Of a stretch of DNA of 64,000 nt, positions 12,161 to 21,849 are shown one piece after another. The DNA is taken from positions 186,001 through 250,000 of the forward strand of contig BQMF02000417.1 of assembly GCA_027922465.2 (NCBI GenBank). The letters run 5' to 3'. A program made the translations under genes and the position numbers. Every line of letters begins with the position of its first letter. Position 1 is the first letter of the stretch. Below the pieces are notes generated by a model that saw only the letters and a list, made by a program, of their open reading frames with translations, ran no database searches and had not been told where the DNA came from. This stretch comes from Turritopsis dohrnii. Taxonomy: Eukaryota; Cnidaria; Hydrozoa; Anthoathecata; Oceaniidae.

Positions 12161-12540
12161 ATGTCGGCTGTTAAAAGAAAACTTAAAAGCACCAAAATAT
12201 TATAAAAGTGTAAAATGATTAAAGGGATTGAAAAGGGAATGACAAACAAAGAAGCATCCGAGAAGTTTGGAGTCCCTAAAAACACAATGTCTACTTGGAT
12301 GAAGAACAAGGAAAAACTGCTCAAAAGGCTAGAGCAAAACTCCTCTGAATCCAAAAAATTGCGAAGCTGTAATTACGAGCAGGTGGACAAGGCTGTGTTA
12401 AAATGGTTTTCGCTTCAAAGGAGCCGAAACGTTCCGATTGATGGTCCAATGCTAAAAGAAAAGGCACTTCATTTTCCAGAAAGTTTTGATATTTCAACCT
12501 TTAAAGCTTCAGATGGATGGCTGGACAAGTGGAAAAAAAG
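12161..12540 (+). pseudogene. Tigger transposase exon 1: DNA-binding CENP-B region
   Basis: An ATG at 12161 opens MSAVKRKLKSTKIL and then meets an in-frame TAA at 12203-12205; the frame continues from an ATG at 12215. The sequence IEKGMTNKEASEKFGVPKN is a Psq-type helix-turn-helix. It is followed by the second helix-turn-helix of CENP-B/Tc5 proteins (VLKWFSLQRSRNVPIDGPML, then FKASDGWLDKWKK). The exon ends in ...aaaaaaag/gtaagaaa, a canonical donor at 12541. The early stop means full-length translation would need the second ATG. The role in the family is binding the transposon ends. Confidence 0.8.
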
Positions 12541-13128
12541 GTAAGAAAACAAAATGTACTGCATGTAAATTTTACAAAAATTTGAATTCTGTAGTCATCT
12601 TCTGCTGTTTTAATATCTCCATCATCGACTTTTGCCCTGATATGTGTAGTATACAAGGCACCTGTATTCCATCACCATCATCGAGATTCACTGCCTTTCC
12701 AGTCACAGTTATGTCACATTTCCCATAGGGGTCAGCACGAAGAAAGTAAAAAATTGTTTTAGCAAACTTTCCATTTTCCCCCAATGGTAGATGTCCAACC
12801 ACTTTTTTATCCTTCTTAACGGCGACAGCATAATTATCGACTGGGTTGTCTGGTTCAATTTCACCATATACATCTTGTACAGTTGGTGTCCAAACACTTT
12901 TATAAATGTGGTATCCTTTAATATAGGAAACAAAATCAGCAGAAGTCACAACTACTATTGGAATATCTTCAGTATCTTTGATATTTCCATAAACTTTAAG
13001 GACATTTTGTCTGTTTACAGTTTCTAATTCTTTGAATTGAAAACATTCGATTTAAGAAATAACATTCGAACCCACAAAACTCTGATAATTAAGGGCCGAT
13101 TTACATTGGATGTTTTTACTTTCTTCAG
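12541..13128 (+). other. Intron of the Tigger transposase gene (588 bp)
   Basis: The boundaries are gtaag at 12541 and tttttactttcttcag ending at 13128. Joining the flanks gives ...tgg aaa aaa ag/a cac aac att..., that is KWKKRHNIS, exactly the contiguous sequence expected in CENP-B/Tigger proteins (KKRHxIS). The intron hosts a HIRAN-like ORF on the other strand. Confidence 0.85.
12572..13048 (-). CDS. HIRAN-like ORF nested antisense in the Tigger intron
   Basis: A minus-strand frame is open from about 13048 to a stop at 12572, roughly 158 codons. The core reads GYHIYKSVWTPTVQDV, then IEPDNPVDNYAVAVKKD, VVGHLPLGENGKFAKTIFYF, GKCDITVTGKA and IQVPCILHISG. That order (EPxNPxDxxAVAV followed by VGHLP) is the signature of HIRAN-like domains, a small beta-barrel that in HLTF/Rad5 binds 3' single-stranded DNA ends. 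Similar short ORFs are abundant in cnidarian genomes. No in-frame ATG precedes the domain; a start near 12949 would have to be GTG. It may therefore be an internal exon, a decayed ORF, or a passenger of an element inserted in the intron. No terminal repeats around it were identified. Confidence 0.6.
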   Translation of the reverse strand, partial: ECFQFKELETVNRQNVLKVYGNIKDTEDIPIVVVTSADFVSYIKGYHIYKSVWTPTVQDVYGEIEPDNPVDNYAVAVKKDKKVVGHLPLGENGKFAKTIFYFLRADPYGKCDITVTGKAVNLDDGDGIQVPCILHISGQKSMMEILKQQKMTTEFKFL

Positions 13129-13522
13129 ACACAACATTTCGTTGAAAATCATTGGTGGTGAATCCAAGTCCGTTACACCAGAGATGATCAGCTCTAGGAA
13201 TAAAACAACATTACCAACAATTGTTTCAAACTATAAATTGGAAGATATCTTCAATGCGGACGAGTTCGGCCTCTTTTTTAGCTACCAATGTCTCCCAGAT
13301 AAAACTTATCACATGAAAGGAGAGAAAGGTTACGGAGGAAAGAGAAGCAAAGTTAGATTTACTGGAATGGCAACAGGAAGTGCATTCTCTTCACACTTAA
13401 ACTCGAAGCCTTATACTTCTTCATTAAGCCTCATTAGCCCAACCTATTTTTTAAATTCTGGTTTTTCAGGTAATTTTCTTTATCTCGAACAAATTTCTTG
13501 GTCCCTTGCGAGTTCGAGATAG
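13129..13522 (+). pseudogene. Tigger transposase exon 2: start of the DDE domain, truncated
   Basis: The exon begins after the ttcttcag acceptor and reads RHNISLKIIGGESKSVTPEM, then EDIFNADEFGLFF, LPDKTYHMKGEKGYGGKRSK and VRFTGMATG. NADEFGLFF holds the first catalytic Asp of the DDE superfamily. After about 13380 similarity to the family is lost and the frame runs into the subterminal repeats, so the second and third catalytic residues are missing. Deletion of the rest of the gene is the simplest reading. Confidence 0.75.
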
Positions 13523-13544
13523 AGAGAGTCCACTGTAGTAGTTG

Positions 13545-13734
13545 ACTTACCGCCAGGGATACGTATAGCATTGCTCTAACTTGCCCGAAGGCCAGTGTGC
13601 AGTCAGATGGCTCCTAGTGGGCTGATACACCGCTTTTAAAGCGCATCGGAGTGGCGTATTGAGATACGACGACTGGACTCGAACACAGGTCGCAGCGGTA
13701 CCATTCAAAGGTACTAACCACTACAACATCGCTG
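13545..13734 (-). mobile_element. tRNA-derived SINE
   Basis: On the minus strand the 5' head starts gcgatgttg, followed by box A TAGTGGTTAGTAC (complement of 13711-13723) and box B GTTCGAGTCC (complement of 13675-13684), at tRNA-like spacing. The head resembles tRNA-Asp-type sequence but lacks a matching acceptor stem, and non-tRNA sequence continues to about 13545, close to the Tigger end. RNA polymerase III would read it toward lower coordinates. Confidence 0.75.
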
Positions 13735-13951
13735 TTTTTTCTCTTTTTTTCTCTAAAAATGAAGATCTGTAGTAGAAAATTATAATTAGCTTGAAATGTT
13801 TCTTCTATGTTTATTTTTTTATAAAAAGAAGTTCTCAATGCTTTTTTTTAGGAATAAACACATGATATTCATTTAATCCTTCTAAATGCAAAAGATCTTC
13901 GTTTGTTTGTTATTCCCAAGACCAAAATCTATGTTTTCTTTTTTGATTTAG

Positions 13952-14049
13952 GAAGTTTGTTTGTAAGATTGACAGCATGTATCGAATTCAGAAGTTCATA
14001 ACTTTAGAGTATGTGAGCTACGTGAATGCTCATTGTGATAACAGAAAAG
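13952..14049 (+). CDS. Candidate internal exon, unknown gene
   Basis: A good acceptor (ttttcttttttgatttag) ends at 13951 and a GT donor context (gaaaag/gtcagt) begins at 14050. The 98 bp between are open in one frame for 32 codons, reading FVCKIDSMYRIQKF and EYVSYVNAHCDNRK. I do not recognise the protein and see no partner exon. It could be chance. Confidence 0.25.
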
Positions 14050-15628
14050 GTCAGTTTATTCTTCATATTATTTTGTGCCAACAAATTAAAGAACATTTCA
14101 TGTCGTTCAGATGTGATCAAGTTGATTGGTTGCATATATACTTCAGCTGATTTTGTAGAAATCTTTATGCCTGTAAGGGCACCTTGTTTGTTTTAATTTG
14201 ATTTGATCGAAAAAGATTTTCAACAGTGATTTTCATTCAGTGTTATTTATTAAGAGTGAGCGAAAATAAACTACCTGGCAACTTTTTTGTGTGTGATTAT
14301 TTAGTATTATTATTTAGTATATTATAATAACATAACAATAATGTAAACTAAAAGAAATATCATTCTCAAAATTATAATTTAATAATAATTTTAATAATTT
14401 AGTGCCTTAAAAACATGCACACTTGCACAAAAATCTGTGTGTTACTTTTTATTAAAATGTGCAGCCATGAAAGATAAAGAATACAGTTATAACAATTATT
14501 TCGAAAACTTTATTTACACTAAGCTTTTCGTTCGAAAGAACGACTTCAGGTGTATGTAAATATATTATACTATACTTTATGTTACATAATGCTAATACCA
14601 ACATTGGTACAGTGCAAGGCTTACTGTCTCAACAAAATTTACCAATACTGGTGCAATTCGAGGACCATTACCTCAAAATAATAGCAGTGTTACTTTGGAT
14701 TTCGTAAAGTTATTAACACAGCGAAGCAGAAAAGTTTTTCTCGAAAATAGATATGAAAAGCATCATTCAGATAGTGACGCAATCGTCATCGGTGAAGAAA
14801 ACAAATTTGAAAAACGTACCTATGAATAAGTGCATTTCCATTTGACACGATGCGTATATTTCTGCGAGTTTTTTTTGTTTTTTTTTAAATTACGTATAGT
14901 TCAGGTAAGCAAGATTAACAATTGCTACAACATCAAATAAAATAGTTCCACCTGCCGTTGTCAAGTAACGTTGGAAAACAGGTAACATCTGAACTGATGA
15001 TGATAAAACAACTAGCAAGTTTACAGTCAAACGTGTCGTGCGTGCATTTGATATAATACAGTGTTCGTTTTCTATCGCAAAATAAAATACAATAACTTAG
15101 CTGAAATTGAAGAGGACATATTGGTGTAGAAAAACGTTTTAAAACAAGACTTGAACACATAATTGTTGTTAGTTATATCATAATGTCTACACGTGCCCAG
15201 ATTTCCTTTGAGATACCTTTCCTCAACATCAAGCAAAAAGGGTACTTAAAAGGGTACTTATGTGGATTCTTTAACAAGATGATTGCTTTGTAAATATCAG
15301 GAGTTTTTAATACTACACAAAAAAACAAGGAACACGCTTTTGTAATGCAGGCTTAAAGACTCTTAACATTTTGTAATTTGGGCTTAATCTGCTTGGGCCT
15401 AATCTTTCTTTTAGTTGTTTGATCATGATCAGGAACCTTCGGCACAAATATCATGCGTCAATTTTTAATACTTTGTTTCTTTAGTTTGCTGAAAGTTTCG
15501 CTCTAAAAATTGTTTGTTTTGTATACAAGTCCCATAGTCTGATAATTTCTTTGTCATGTTTCGTCATTTTTCCACAATTGAAGCTTCGTGTGAATCATGT
15601 GCATAAAAACACGCGTGTAAGTGTATCC
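14050..15628. other. AT-rich intergenic DNA
   Basis: Short frames only. Nothing supports a gene, RNA or repeat family here. Confidence 0.35.
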
Positions 15629-16065
15629 TTATTTGCCAGAGGGATCCTTCGCAAACACATTGACTTCTCGTAAATGTAATGCTTTCAACGCTGGAGTATT
15701 ATCTTTATAAATTATCAAATAGCGGCCAGATAACGGGGCATTATTACAAAACGCGGTATATGTGTACAGATCTGGGGGAATTGTGTCGCACTCCTTCTCC
15801 GATGGCGGTGGGCTATCCGAATTTGCTGGTTCGTTGTGCACATAAACTGTTAATACTGGATGTAAAGAGTGAAGCTCTATCTTCACATAATATATCTCAA
15901 CATCATCAGTAAAATCCAATTGCCACCATGTTTTGCCCGTTACTGAAACTGTTAAAGAGGTTGAATCAAAGTTACCATCAACAGCATTTGCAGCAACCCA
16001 CGAGTGTTCGTCATCTTTCTGACTTGCAGATCCTGTATGTGTAACATCGACCATGGCAAAAACAT
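15629..16065 (-). CDS. Terminal exon encoding an F5/8C (fucolectin-like) domain
   Basis: The minus-strand frame runs from an acceptor context (tttacag, exon base 16065) to TAA at 15629-15631. It reads SWVAANAVDGNFDS, GKTWWQLDFTDDVEIYYVKI, SGRYLIIY and ALHLREVNVFAKDPSGK. AxNAVDGN, WWQLDF and the final beta strand with VNVFA are the recurring landmarks of discoidin/FTP-type carbohydrate- or lipid-binding domains. An in-frame ATG at 16054 exists, but the frame is open upstream of it, so this is probably a spliced 3' exon. Phase does not join directly to the upstream exon at 18992-19321, so at least one intervening exon is missing or the two belong to different genes. Confidence 0.65.
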
Positions 16066-16351
16066 CTGTAAATTCTTCTAAATTGAAATAGTAAACTTTT
16101 GTGAGAAAATCATTTCAATTTAGCTCGACAATCCAATCCTTTAAAGGAACGACGAATGAAGATTACCCTGAACTAAAGAGGCAAAAACAATGGTACATTT
16201 ACTATATAGAACTTACTTTCAGTGTAGATCAAAGTAGTGCATCTTAATCGTTTAGGTCAGTGTACCTCCGAAGATACATGGAATATTGTGGTATTACATG
16301 TAATAGCACATCTGTTATGTGCGCATATATATTAGAAAATTCACTCTATTA

Positions 16352-16607
16352 CAGGGACGTAGCAAGACATTTTGAGTTGGGGGGGTTGGGGGGGGGGGGG
16401 GGGGGGGGGGGGGGGAGGAGGCTCAATAAATCTCTATTAACGGAAGAGGCACCACCATGGTTGGGGGTGATGGGCAAAGAAAATTTTTGAAAAATACTTC
16501 CTCTAGATTGCCTATATAAGCTCTCAAAATCTATAATTTCAACATGATTTTCAATTATTTTTCCTAATTGACAAAAAGGTTGGGGCCCCCCTAATTGTAC
16601 GTCCTTG
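16352..16607. mobile_element. MITE with CAGGGACGTA ends and a long G tract
   Basis: Left end cagggacgta and right end tacgtccttg are inverted repeats, and both are flanked by TATTA (16347-16351 and 16608-16612), a plausible 5-bp target duplication. The interior contains an almost pure G run from 16380 to 16416. There is no coding frame. Confidence 0.65.
16380..16416 (+). repeat. Poly-G tract
   Basis: About 35 of 37 bases are G, in blocks ggggggg, tt, then a long G run. It can form G-quadruplexes on this strand and is an obvious site of replication slippage or assembly error. Confidence 0.9.
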
Positions 16608-16919
16608 TATTACCAGGGCAAAAACAAAAATTGTCATTTAATAATTCGTTCACGACGTCATTCAACTTACTGTTTTTAAATTTTACGGCCAAATTTCATG
16701 TCTAATTCGGCAAAATTCTTTTGGATCAACTCTTACAATAAATTGCACGAGGTACCATTCAAAGCGGTGATGCGACCACAATGCTTTGCCCTTTGCCGCG
16801 TTAATTCTTCGAGTATGATAACCCACTTGGTGTCTCAAACGATTTTTCTCAAATTTTGGACATGGAGAGGATTCTCTCATACCAAGAAAGGAGCTGTAAT
16901 AAATTTCACCCAATATAGT

Positions 16920-17041
16920 CCCGGTGGGCAAAATCGTCAACAAATCTCGGTGACGAAGAGGATTTTCCTTACAAATTATGTGCACACTTCTGTAGAAATT
17001 CACTCAATCGCAGTGTTTTTATAACAAATGTGCCCGCTGGG
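16920..17041. mobile_element. MITE, family ending CCCAGCGGGCAAA (copy 2)
   Basis: It starts cccggtgggcaaaatcgtc and ends acaaatgtgcccgctgggg, matching the 3851-3974 copy in ends, length (about 122 bp) and internal landmarks (gacgaagag, tgtagaaatt.act). Confidence 0.7.
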
Positions 17042-17599
17042 GCAGGTTTATAGACATTTTGGGTTTTCTTTAGCACTGGTACAGAGGCTTCTTATGCCCT
17101 CTCAAGTTCTCAAAGTAAACATTAAAGTTCTTAAAGTATACTCAAGAAAATAAATTCACTGGAGCCAAAAATAACGATGCAAGGTTTGCTTGAAAAACCC
17201 CTTAAATTGTCCTAAATTTTTATCAAGCAAAACTTTAATGCTTTAAATTCAGATGGAAAGTCATGCATCAGGCTAGAATTCATCTAACAGGAACAGTTAT
17301 TATAAGGAATTGTTTTACGTGGCTAGCCACACTCAGTTGCTACTGCAAATATTTTCTAGGAGTATTTCCCGAAGTATTTGACACTCTCTTAGTTGACACG
17401 AACTCAATCAAGATCCTGTACTCTCCGGAAGGACCTCCTGTAACAACCGATGTATTATCTATCCATTGGTCGACCCTGCGTTGTGGTGAATTCACTCACG
17501 CATGGTGAATCACCACCAAGGGAAATGAACTCCCACTTCCCTCAAGAATGCCGAGAGTGATAACCTTTACACTGCAGCGTCACAGTCGTAAGAAAAAAT

Positions 17600-17752
17600 G
17601 AGATTCGCAAGTATCGTAACACATTTGAGTATCGTCGCACGGGTGTGAGATCACAATTGTTTATGCTTGAATTTCAAAAGATACTTACTGCATTCGTAAA
17701 AAGGAGATTCGCAAGTATCGTAACACATTTGAGTATCGTCACACGGGTGTGT
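17600..17752. repeat. Direct repeat pair of about 49 bp
   Basis: gagattcgcaagtatcgtaa followed by cacatttgagtatcgtc and cacgggtgtg occurs at 17600-17648 and 17704-17752 with one difference. The copies are 104 bp apart. No function is evident. Confidence 0.8.
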
Positions 17753-18070
17753 TACAAAGCAGAATGGTCCAACCTGTAACAATAATGTCAGGGCTAATAA
17801 CACATGTGGAACTTATACTACCTTGATGGTATTTATAGTCAAAAATAATTGTGCAGTGAAAATATAAGAAGAAAAATAATAAAAATGATACATCCAATTA
17901 CACAATCGGATAGGTGAATTCACGTCGCAGGGTTTTACATCTCGGGAAGGAAGCCTCAATATTATTAATCTAACCTTTAGCCTATGTTACATGCAATAAC
18001 AAAAAGTACACACTTGGCATATCTAATTTTAACTTAAGATTTCATAACTCTTTTATAAATACAAGCTGTT

Positions 18071-18930
18071 TTTTTATAAGCGACAAGTTTATAAGCAGCA
18101 CTAGTAAAAGTTAAGCAACAGTGTGTCTACTAAGAAAAACTTTATAAGAATATTTCAAATTATTTGCCATGTTGAACAGTAGAAGGTAGAAGCTTTTCGG
18201 CTAACGCTATCTTCAACATAAACAATAATGGATAATATATGAACAACGTTATAGCGTTATAAGGAACAAAAAAAGGAAGGACTAATAAATAACGATAAAA
18301 ACTCTTGAACTGATGTTAGAAGGTCAGACATTAGTGTTAACGTTGACCCTTTTGTAGTAGTAATGTTGTCTGATTTCTTGCTAAGCATTAATCGAAAATA
18401 TAACGTCTTGAAATATATATATTCTGTCTTGAAAACCTTTTACTACGTTTTAGTCGTTTAATTAAAGTAACTATCTAAGTATAAAGTCTAGGACATCGAA
18501 ACTATTAGATAGAGCTCACAACTTAGCACTGCAACCTAGAGTAACGAACTAGTGTATCAATTTCAAGGACTATGTACAGCTATGCTAGTGCTGCATCATT
18601 TCAAAACTTCATGTTCCTAATTTATCTAACGTTCTGATAGTACTGTTGGGTCTGTTACAAAAGGATATTAGCATTTTGTCCATCCGACACGATAACGTTT
18701 TTTGACTATCATCCTTGTAGAAGTCATGTTTTGGAATTTTGTAATGTCTATTCTAGTGTACTTTCGAAAATCTTTTGCTTGATATTGTCTCATAAACGTG
18801 CTGTTTTTTATATAGCCCTATGTATCGATTTTTCAGTCTGACATAAGACAAGTATTTTTGTAACAGACCCTGTTGCGTAACGTTTTGAGAAAATTTACTA
18901 GTGCTGCTTATAAACTCGTTGCTTATAAAA
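18071..18930. mobile_element. TIR element of about 860 bp with TTATAAGC ends
   Basis: tttataagcagcactagtaaa near the left end is mirrored by tttactagtgctgcttataaa at the right end, with outer blocks ttataagcgac and gttgcttataaa. Weaker inverted similarity (agcaacag...gtct) extends inward. No ORF is present, so it is non-autonomous; the superfamily is unknown. It lies in the presumed intron between the F5/8C and PAN-like exons. Confidence 0.65.
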
Positions 18931-18991
18931 GATCGTGTATACTTCTCTCCTGTCTGATTTATTTATAGTAGGGCTTCCAAATATAACTTAC

Positions 18992-19321
18992 ATTACGCCC
19001 CCTATATGTTTCATATGTTGTCCAATTCGAATCTGCAAGATATTCCATTGTGTCTTGTCTTTTCATCAAATGGCATTTCTTTGCTCCCAGATTGTAATTG
19101 TAGAAGTCACAATCATCTCTTCCGACGCAGAAAAGAGCGCAATCGATTTGTGTTTGAACTAAGTCCAGATTTTCTTGTTCGAGACCAACGCCATAAAAAT
19201 TGGTCGTTTTAACCGAAAAGTTTCCATGTCTTTTACAGGAAAGTCTAATCACGTGACTGGAAGTAGTCTGGATTAATACCAAAGTGGCGATGAAACAGCT
19301 AGTGTATAAAAAAAGGAACAT
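18992..19321 (-). CDS. First exon: signal peptide plus PAN/apple-like domain
   Basis: An ATG at 19321 opens MFLFLYTSCFIATLVLIQTT, a good secretory signal. The mature part contains cysteines in a PAN-like pattern: SCKRHGNF, QTQIDCALFCVGRDDCDFYN and KKCHLMKRQD. PAN/apple modules mediate protein or carbohydrate binding outside the cell. The exon ends at cgtaat/gtaagt, a canonical donor with its first intron base at 18991, after YRGRN. The F5/8C exon 2.9 kb downstream on the same strand could be the 3' part of the same secreted lectin-like protein. The phases of the two exons do not fit directly, so another exon is needed. Confidence 0.6.
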
Positions 19322-19880
19322 GTATATTGAAACAAGTTGAATGTATTGTAAAATGTAGGAATCAGTCAAAGCTTTTACCAAACTGAGTACAAAAATATTT
19401 AATTGAATTAATTATTAGGTATAAATTTTGTGAACGTCGCCTTTGTAACACCATGCCTGGTTCACATGTATTTTGGCATTAGCAGCTTAAATTTGTGTCT
19501 TTCCTAGTCTTAATACCAGCTTCGAGATGAAATAAAGCATTGCCATGTTTAATAACCCAAAATTTTAATGTTGTATGACAGTTAAAAAAAACTAAATACC
19601 TTACCTTATCAGCACCATTCTTGACAGAAGTTCAAATTTTAGACCAGTTTAAATTTCAGAAAGGCATAGGTATGTAGAAGCTAGTTCCACATTTGGCTAG
19701 AACCACCTGTTAATATCATTAATAATGCAGCGATCAGGCGTCAGGGCAACAGACCAGAAATCATTAAACGTAAACTTCATTGAACGGCTCATGAATAACG
19801 CAACGATTACATAATAGAAACATTTGATAATTTTTTATTTTGAACTGTGATTTATGATTTATTAATTTCGGTAACAACCA

Positions 19881-19961
19881 AAGCGAATACCGTATTAAAA
19901 CACCCTTGGACTCTTCCTCCTCCTCCGGCCGAAATGGCAATTAGTCTGCGATTTAGAGTCT
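19881..19961. repeat. Dispersed repeat, inverted copy of 30755-30841
   Basis: aagcgaataccgtattaaaa, a CTC/CTT-rich stretch, then ccggccgaaatggcaattag is found in reverse complement at 30755-30841. Both copies lie next to pieces of the Cys-rich TTAA family. Confidence 0.75.
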
Positions 19962-20147
19962 GTGAGATTGCACTAATTTTTCATTAAAGCTTTCAGAGAT
20001 CTAGTTCAAGAAGGCAGTTCAGATCTTCTTATTACCTTATGCGTTTGTTAGCTTTTTGGACTGTCTTTGTTCATCAAGGCTTTCAAGAAGGCTTTTCAAG
20101 AAGGCAGTTATTTGTTGGAATTCATTTTTGGTTTCATAAAATTATTA

Positions 20148-21275
20148 TTAAAGAGGCATTGTACGGCTGAAATCAACAAAAATAGGGCTGTCGAAAAAAA
20201 CGGTCGTTGTAATCTTGATGTCCCATATCTAATCTTTATGAAACAATCGTCTCTGTATTTGGGTTATCGTGGAAAGCCAAACAAGAAACGATGTCGAACA
20301 AGATGAGCTAGTATAAATATAAAAATTGCTGTTTTTGTAATCAATTTTTTCACTTACGTTATCAAGTTGCAAAAAAATAAAAGCACCAAAAGACTATGAA
20401 TTTATATAAGAAATTAATTTCGTGGTTCTGATGCGAAAGCTATGTATCATTTTGAAGATATATGTGGATAACATTTACATACTTTTTTTTCTATCACTTG
20501 ACAATTATGTTTCTCAAACGATATGGGTTTGTACATGACATTTGAATACGAATAAGTTCTGTTTTATGACCTTTTCGATGTGAAATATCATTCGTCTGTA
20601 TCAAAATTTAAATTTTAGATCACGATTCAACGATAAACTCTTATTTTTTTTTCAGAAATATTAAATATATGATAATAACAACAACTCTCTTCTTTTTCTT
20701 CCCACATTTACATTCTTCTCCACATTTTACTTCCCTTGTCTTGCAGGGGCAACCAGATCTTTTACCATCTTTTCTGCTGCAAGTCGAGTTACATATACAA
20801 TGCTGAAAATGCACGAGTGAGTAAATGTAATCAAATTTAAGTTTCGTTGAGAACAAACAACGAAGAAAAAGTTTTGTATTGATTGGAATAGGCAATGAAA
20901 TCAAATCACTTTAAATTAGCTTCCACAACATTCTCTTATAATGATAAAAGTAATCTTACTTGAGTTAAGACAGCTGACATGTTTCTTCACACACAACGAT
21001 GACTTATGAAGATGTTCTTCCATATTATTTTATAATTCATAAGAAAATTCAGTAATTACTTCTAACACGTATTGTAGAAGAATGAATTCTTTCACCAACA
21101 TATTGTTTAAAAGGTGTCAAAACTATGATTCAGGTTGATTTCCCGAAATAAAGAAGATCTCTGTTCTTCTCCGACAGAGAAAGCTTGATTATTTGCCGCC
21201 ATATTTGTTTATATTTTTCATGTTCGATCACGTGACGATAATATTTACAATGTTAGCCGTACAATGCCTCTTTAA
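20148..21275. mobile_element. TTAA-flanked element carrying a Cys-rich exon
   Basis: TTAA at 20148-20151 and 21272-21275 flank perfect 17-bp inverted repeats AGAGGCATTGTACGGCT. The target is proven by the arm of the host foldback and by the paralogue at 11478, where the same sequence runs through a single TTAA. TTAA duplication fits Kolobok or piggyBac. No transposase remains; the only coding-like part is the minus-strand Cys-rich exon. Confidence 0.8.
20641..20802 (-). CDS. Cysteine-rich putative zinc-binding exon (copy 1)
   Basis: After a good acceptor (gtgcattttcag, exon base 20802) the minus-strand frame reads HCICNSTCSRKDGKRSGCPC, then KTREVKCGEECKCGKKKK, and runs to a stop at 20641 through hydrophobic and Lys-rich sequence. 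The nine cysteines in CxCxxxC...CxC...C...CxC spacing suggest a metal-binding knuckle similar in style to CXC domains. I do not recognise the family. A near-identical copy is at 31401-31557. The same exon in two copies of one transposon family suggests it is an element gene, not a host gene. Confidence 0.45.
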   Translation of the reverse strand, partial: HCICNSTCSRKDGKRSGCPCKTREVKCGEECKCGKKKKRVVVIIIYLIFLKKK

Positions 21276-21791
21276 AAACAAACATTTTTTTCTTCTACAT
21301 AAGCTCTTACGAAAGAGATTCTTATAAAAAACCATAGGTTACACAGCTCACGCGTGTATAATTCTTTTTTCTTGTATCAAATTGATTTCCGGTGTTTTAT
21401 TATTAGACCCTTGTTACACTAAGTAATCATTTTAATCAAATTTATCATTTATGTCTGTTTTCCACTAGTGAGATATCTCAGAAAACAAGCGATAAAGTAC
21501 TTTTTGGAAGTTTAAGTAAAATTTCGAAAGCGTTTGTGTGACAAGTAAATTTGCTGCTACCGTTTTGCGCCATCTTGTTTCACTTTTAATTTAAATCAAG
21601 TTTGAAAACATTAAAATTTGACTTCAACCGGGCAATCAGTCCGTTTTTGCGCAACAACATCTGATGAAAAATTTTAGAAAATGAAAATGTAATAAGAAGC
21701 AATTTTTATTTCTTTAAGTGTCATCAATTTCATAATCATATTACAACAAAATACCAATATTTGAATGAAAGACATGAGCACCCCTCAGCAG

Positions 21792-21849
21792 AGAAGGAAG
21801 CTGAGAAACCCAACACTGAGAGAAGGAAGCTGAGAAACCCAACACTGAG
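21792..21849. repeat. Two-copy 29-bp tandem duplication
   Basis: agaaggaagctgagaaaccc plus aacactgag is repeated in tandem with a 29-bp period, inside the loop of the 20-23 kb foldback. Confidence 0.85.

Larger units (their letters stand above)
11813..13535 (+). mobile_element. Tigger/pogo-like DNA transposon
   Basis: The right end reads, on the complementary strand, CAGTGGACTCTCTCTATCTC followed by GAAC, ends at 13535 and abuts TA (13536-13537). The left end is worn (caattcaatctcgaac), but the subterminal words tctcgaac and cttggtccc occur several times at 11820-11960 and again near 13480-13515. Inside is a CENP-B-type transposase gene in two exons. CAGTG termini with TA target sites and a CENP-B plus DDE transposase are the hallmarks of Tigger elements. 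The transposase is truncated after its first catalytic block, so this copy cannot be autonomous. Confidence 0.8.

Noticed and set aside
13664..13734. tRNA gene on the minus strand
   Set aside because: Box A and box B are present, but there is no paired acceptor stem and non-tRNA sequence continues downstream; a tRNA-derived SINE fits better.
16683..17003. 106-codon minus-strand ORF with YHTRRINAAKGKALWSHHRF
   Set aside because: It overlaps a MITE, starts without ATG or acceptor, and matches no family I know.
17250..17520. Possible exon with VFDTLLVDTNSIKILYSPEG
   Set aside because: No ATG or good splice context and no recognisable domain; left as intergenic.
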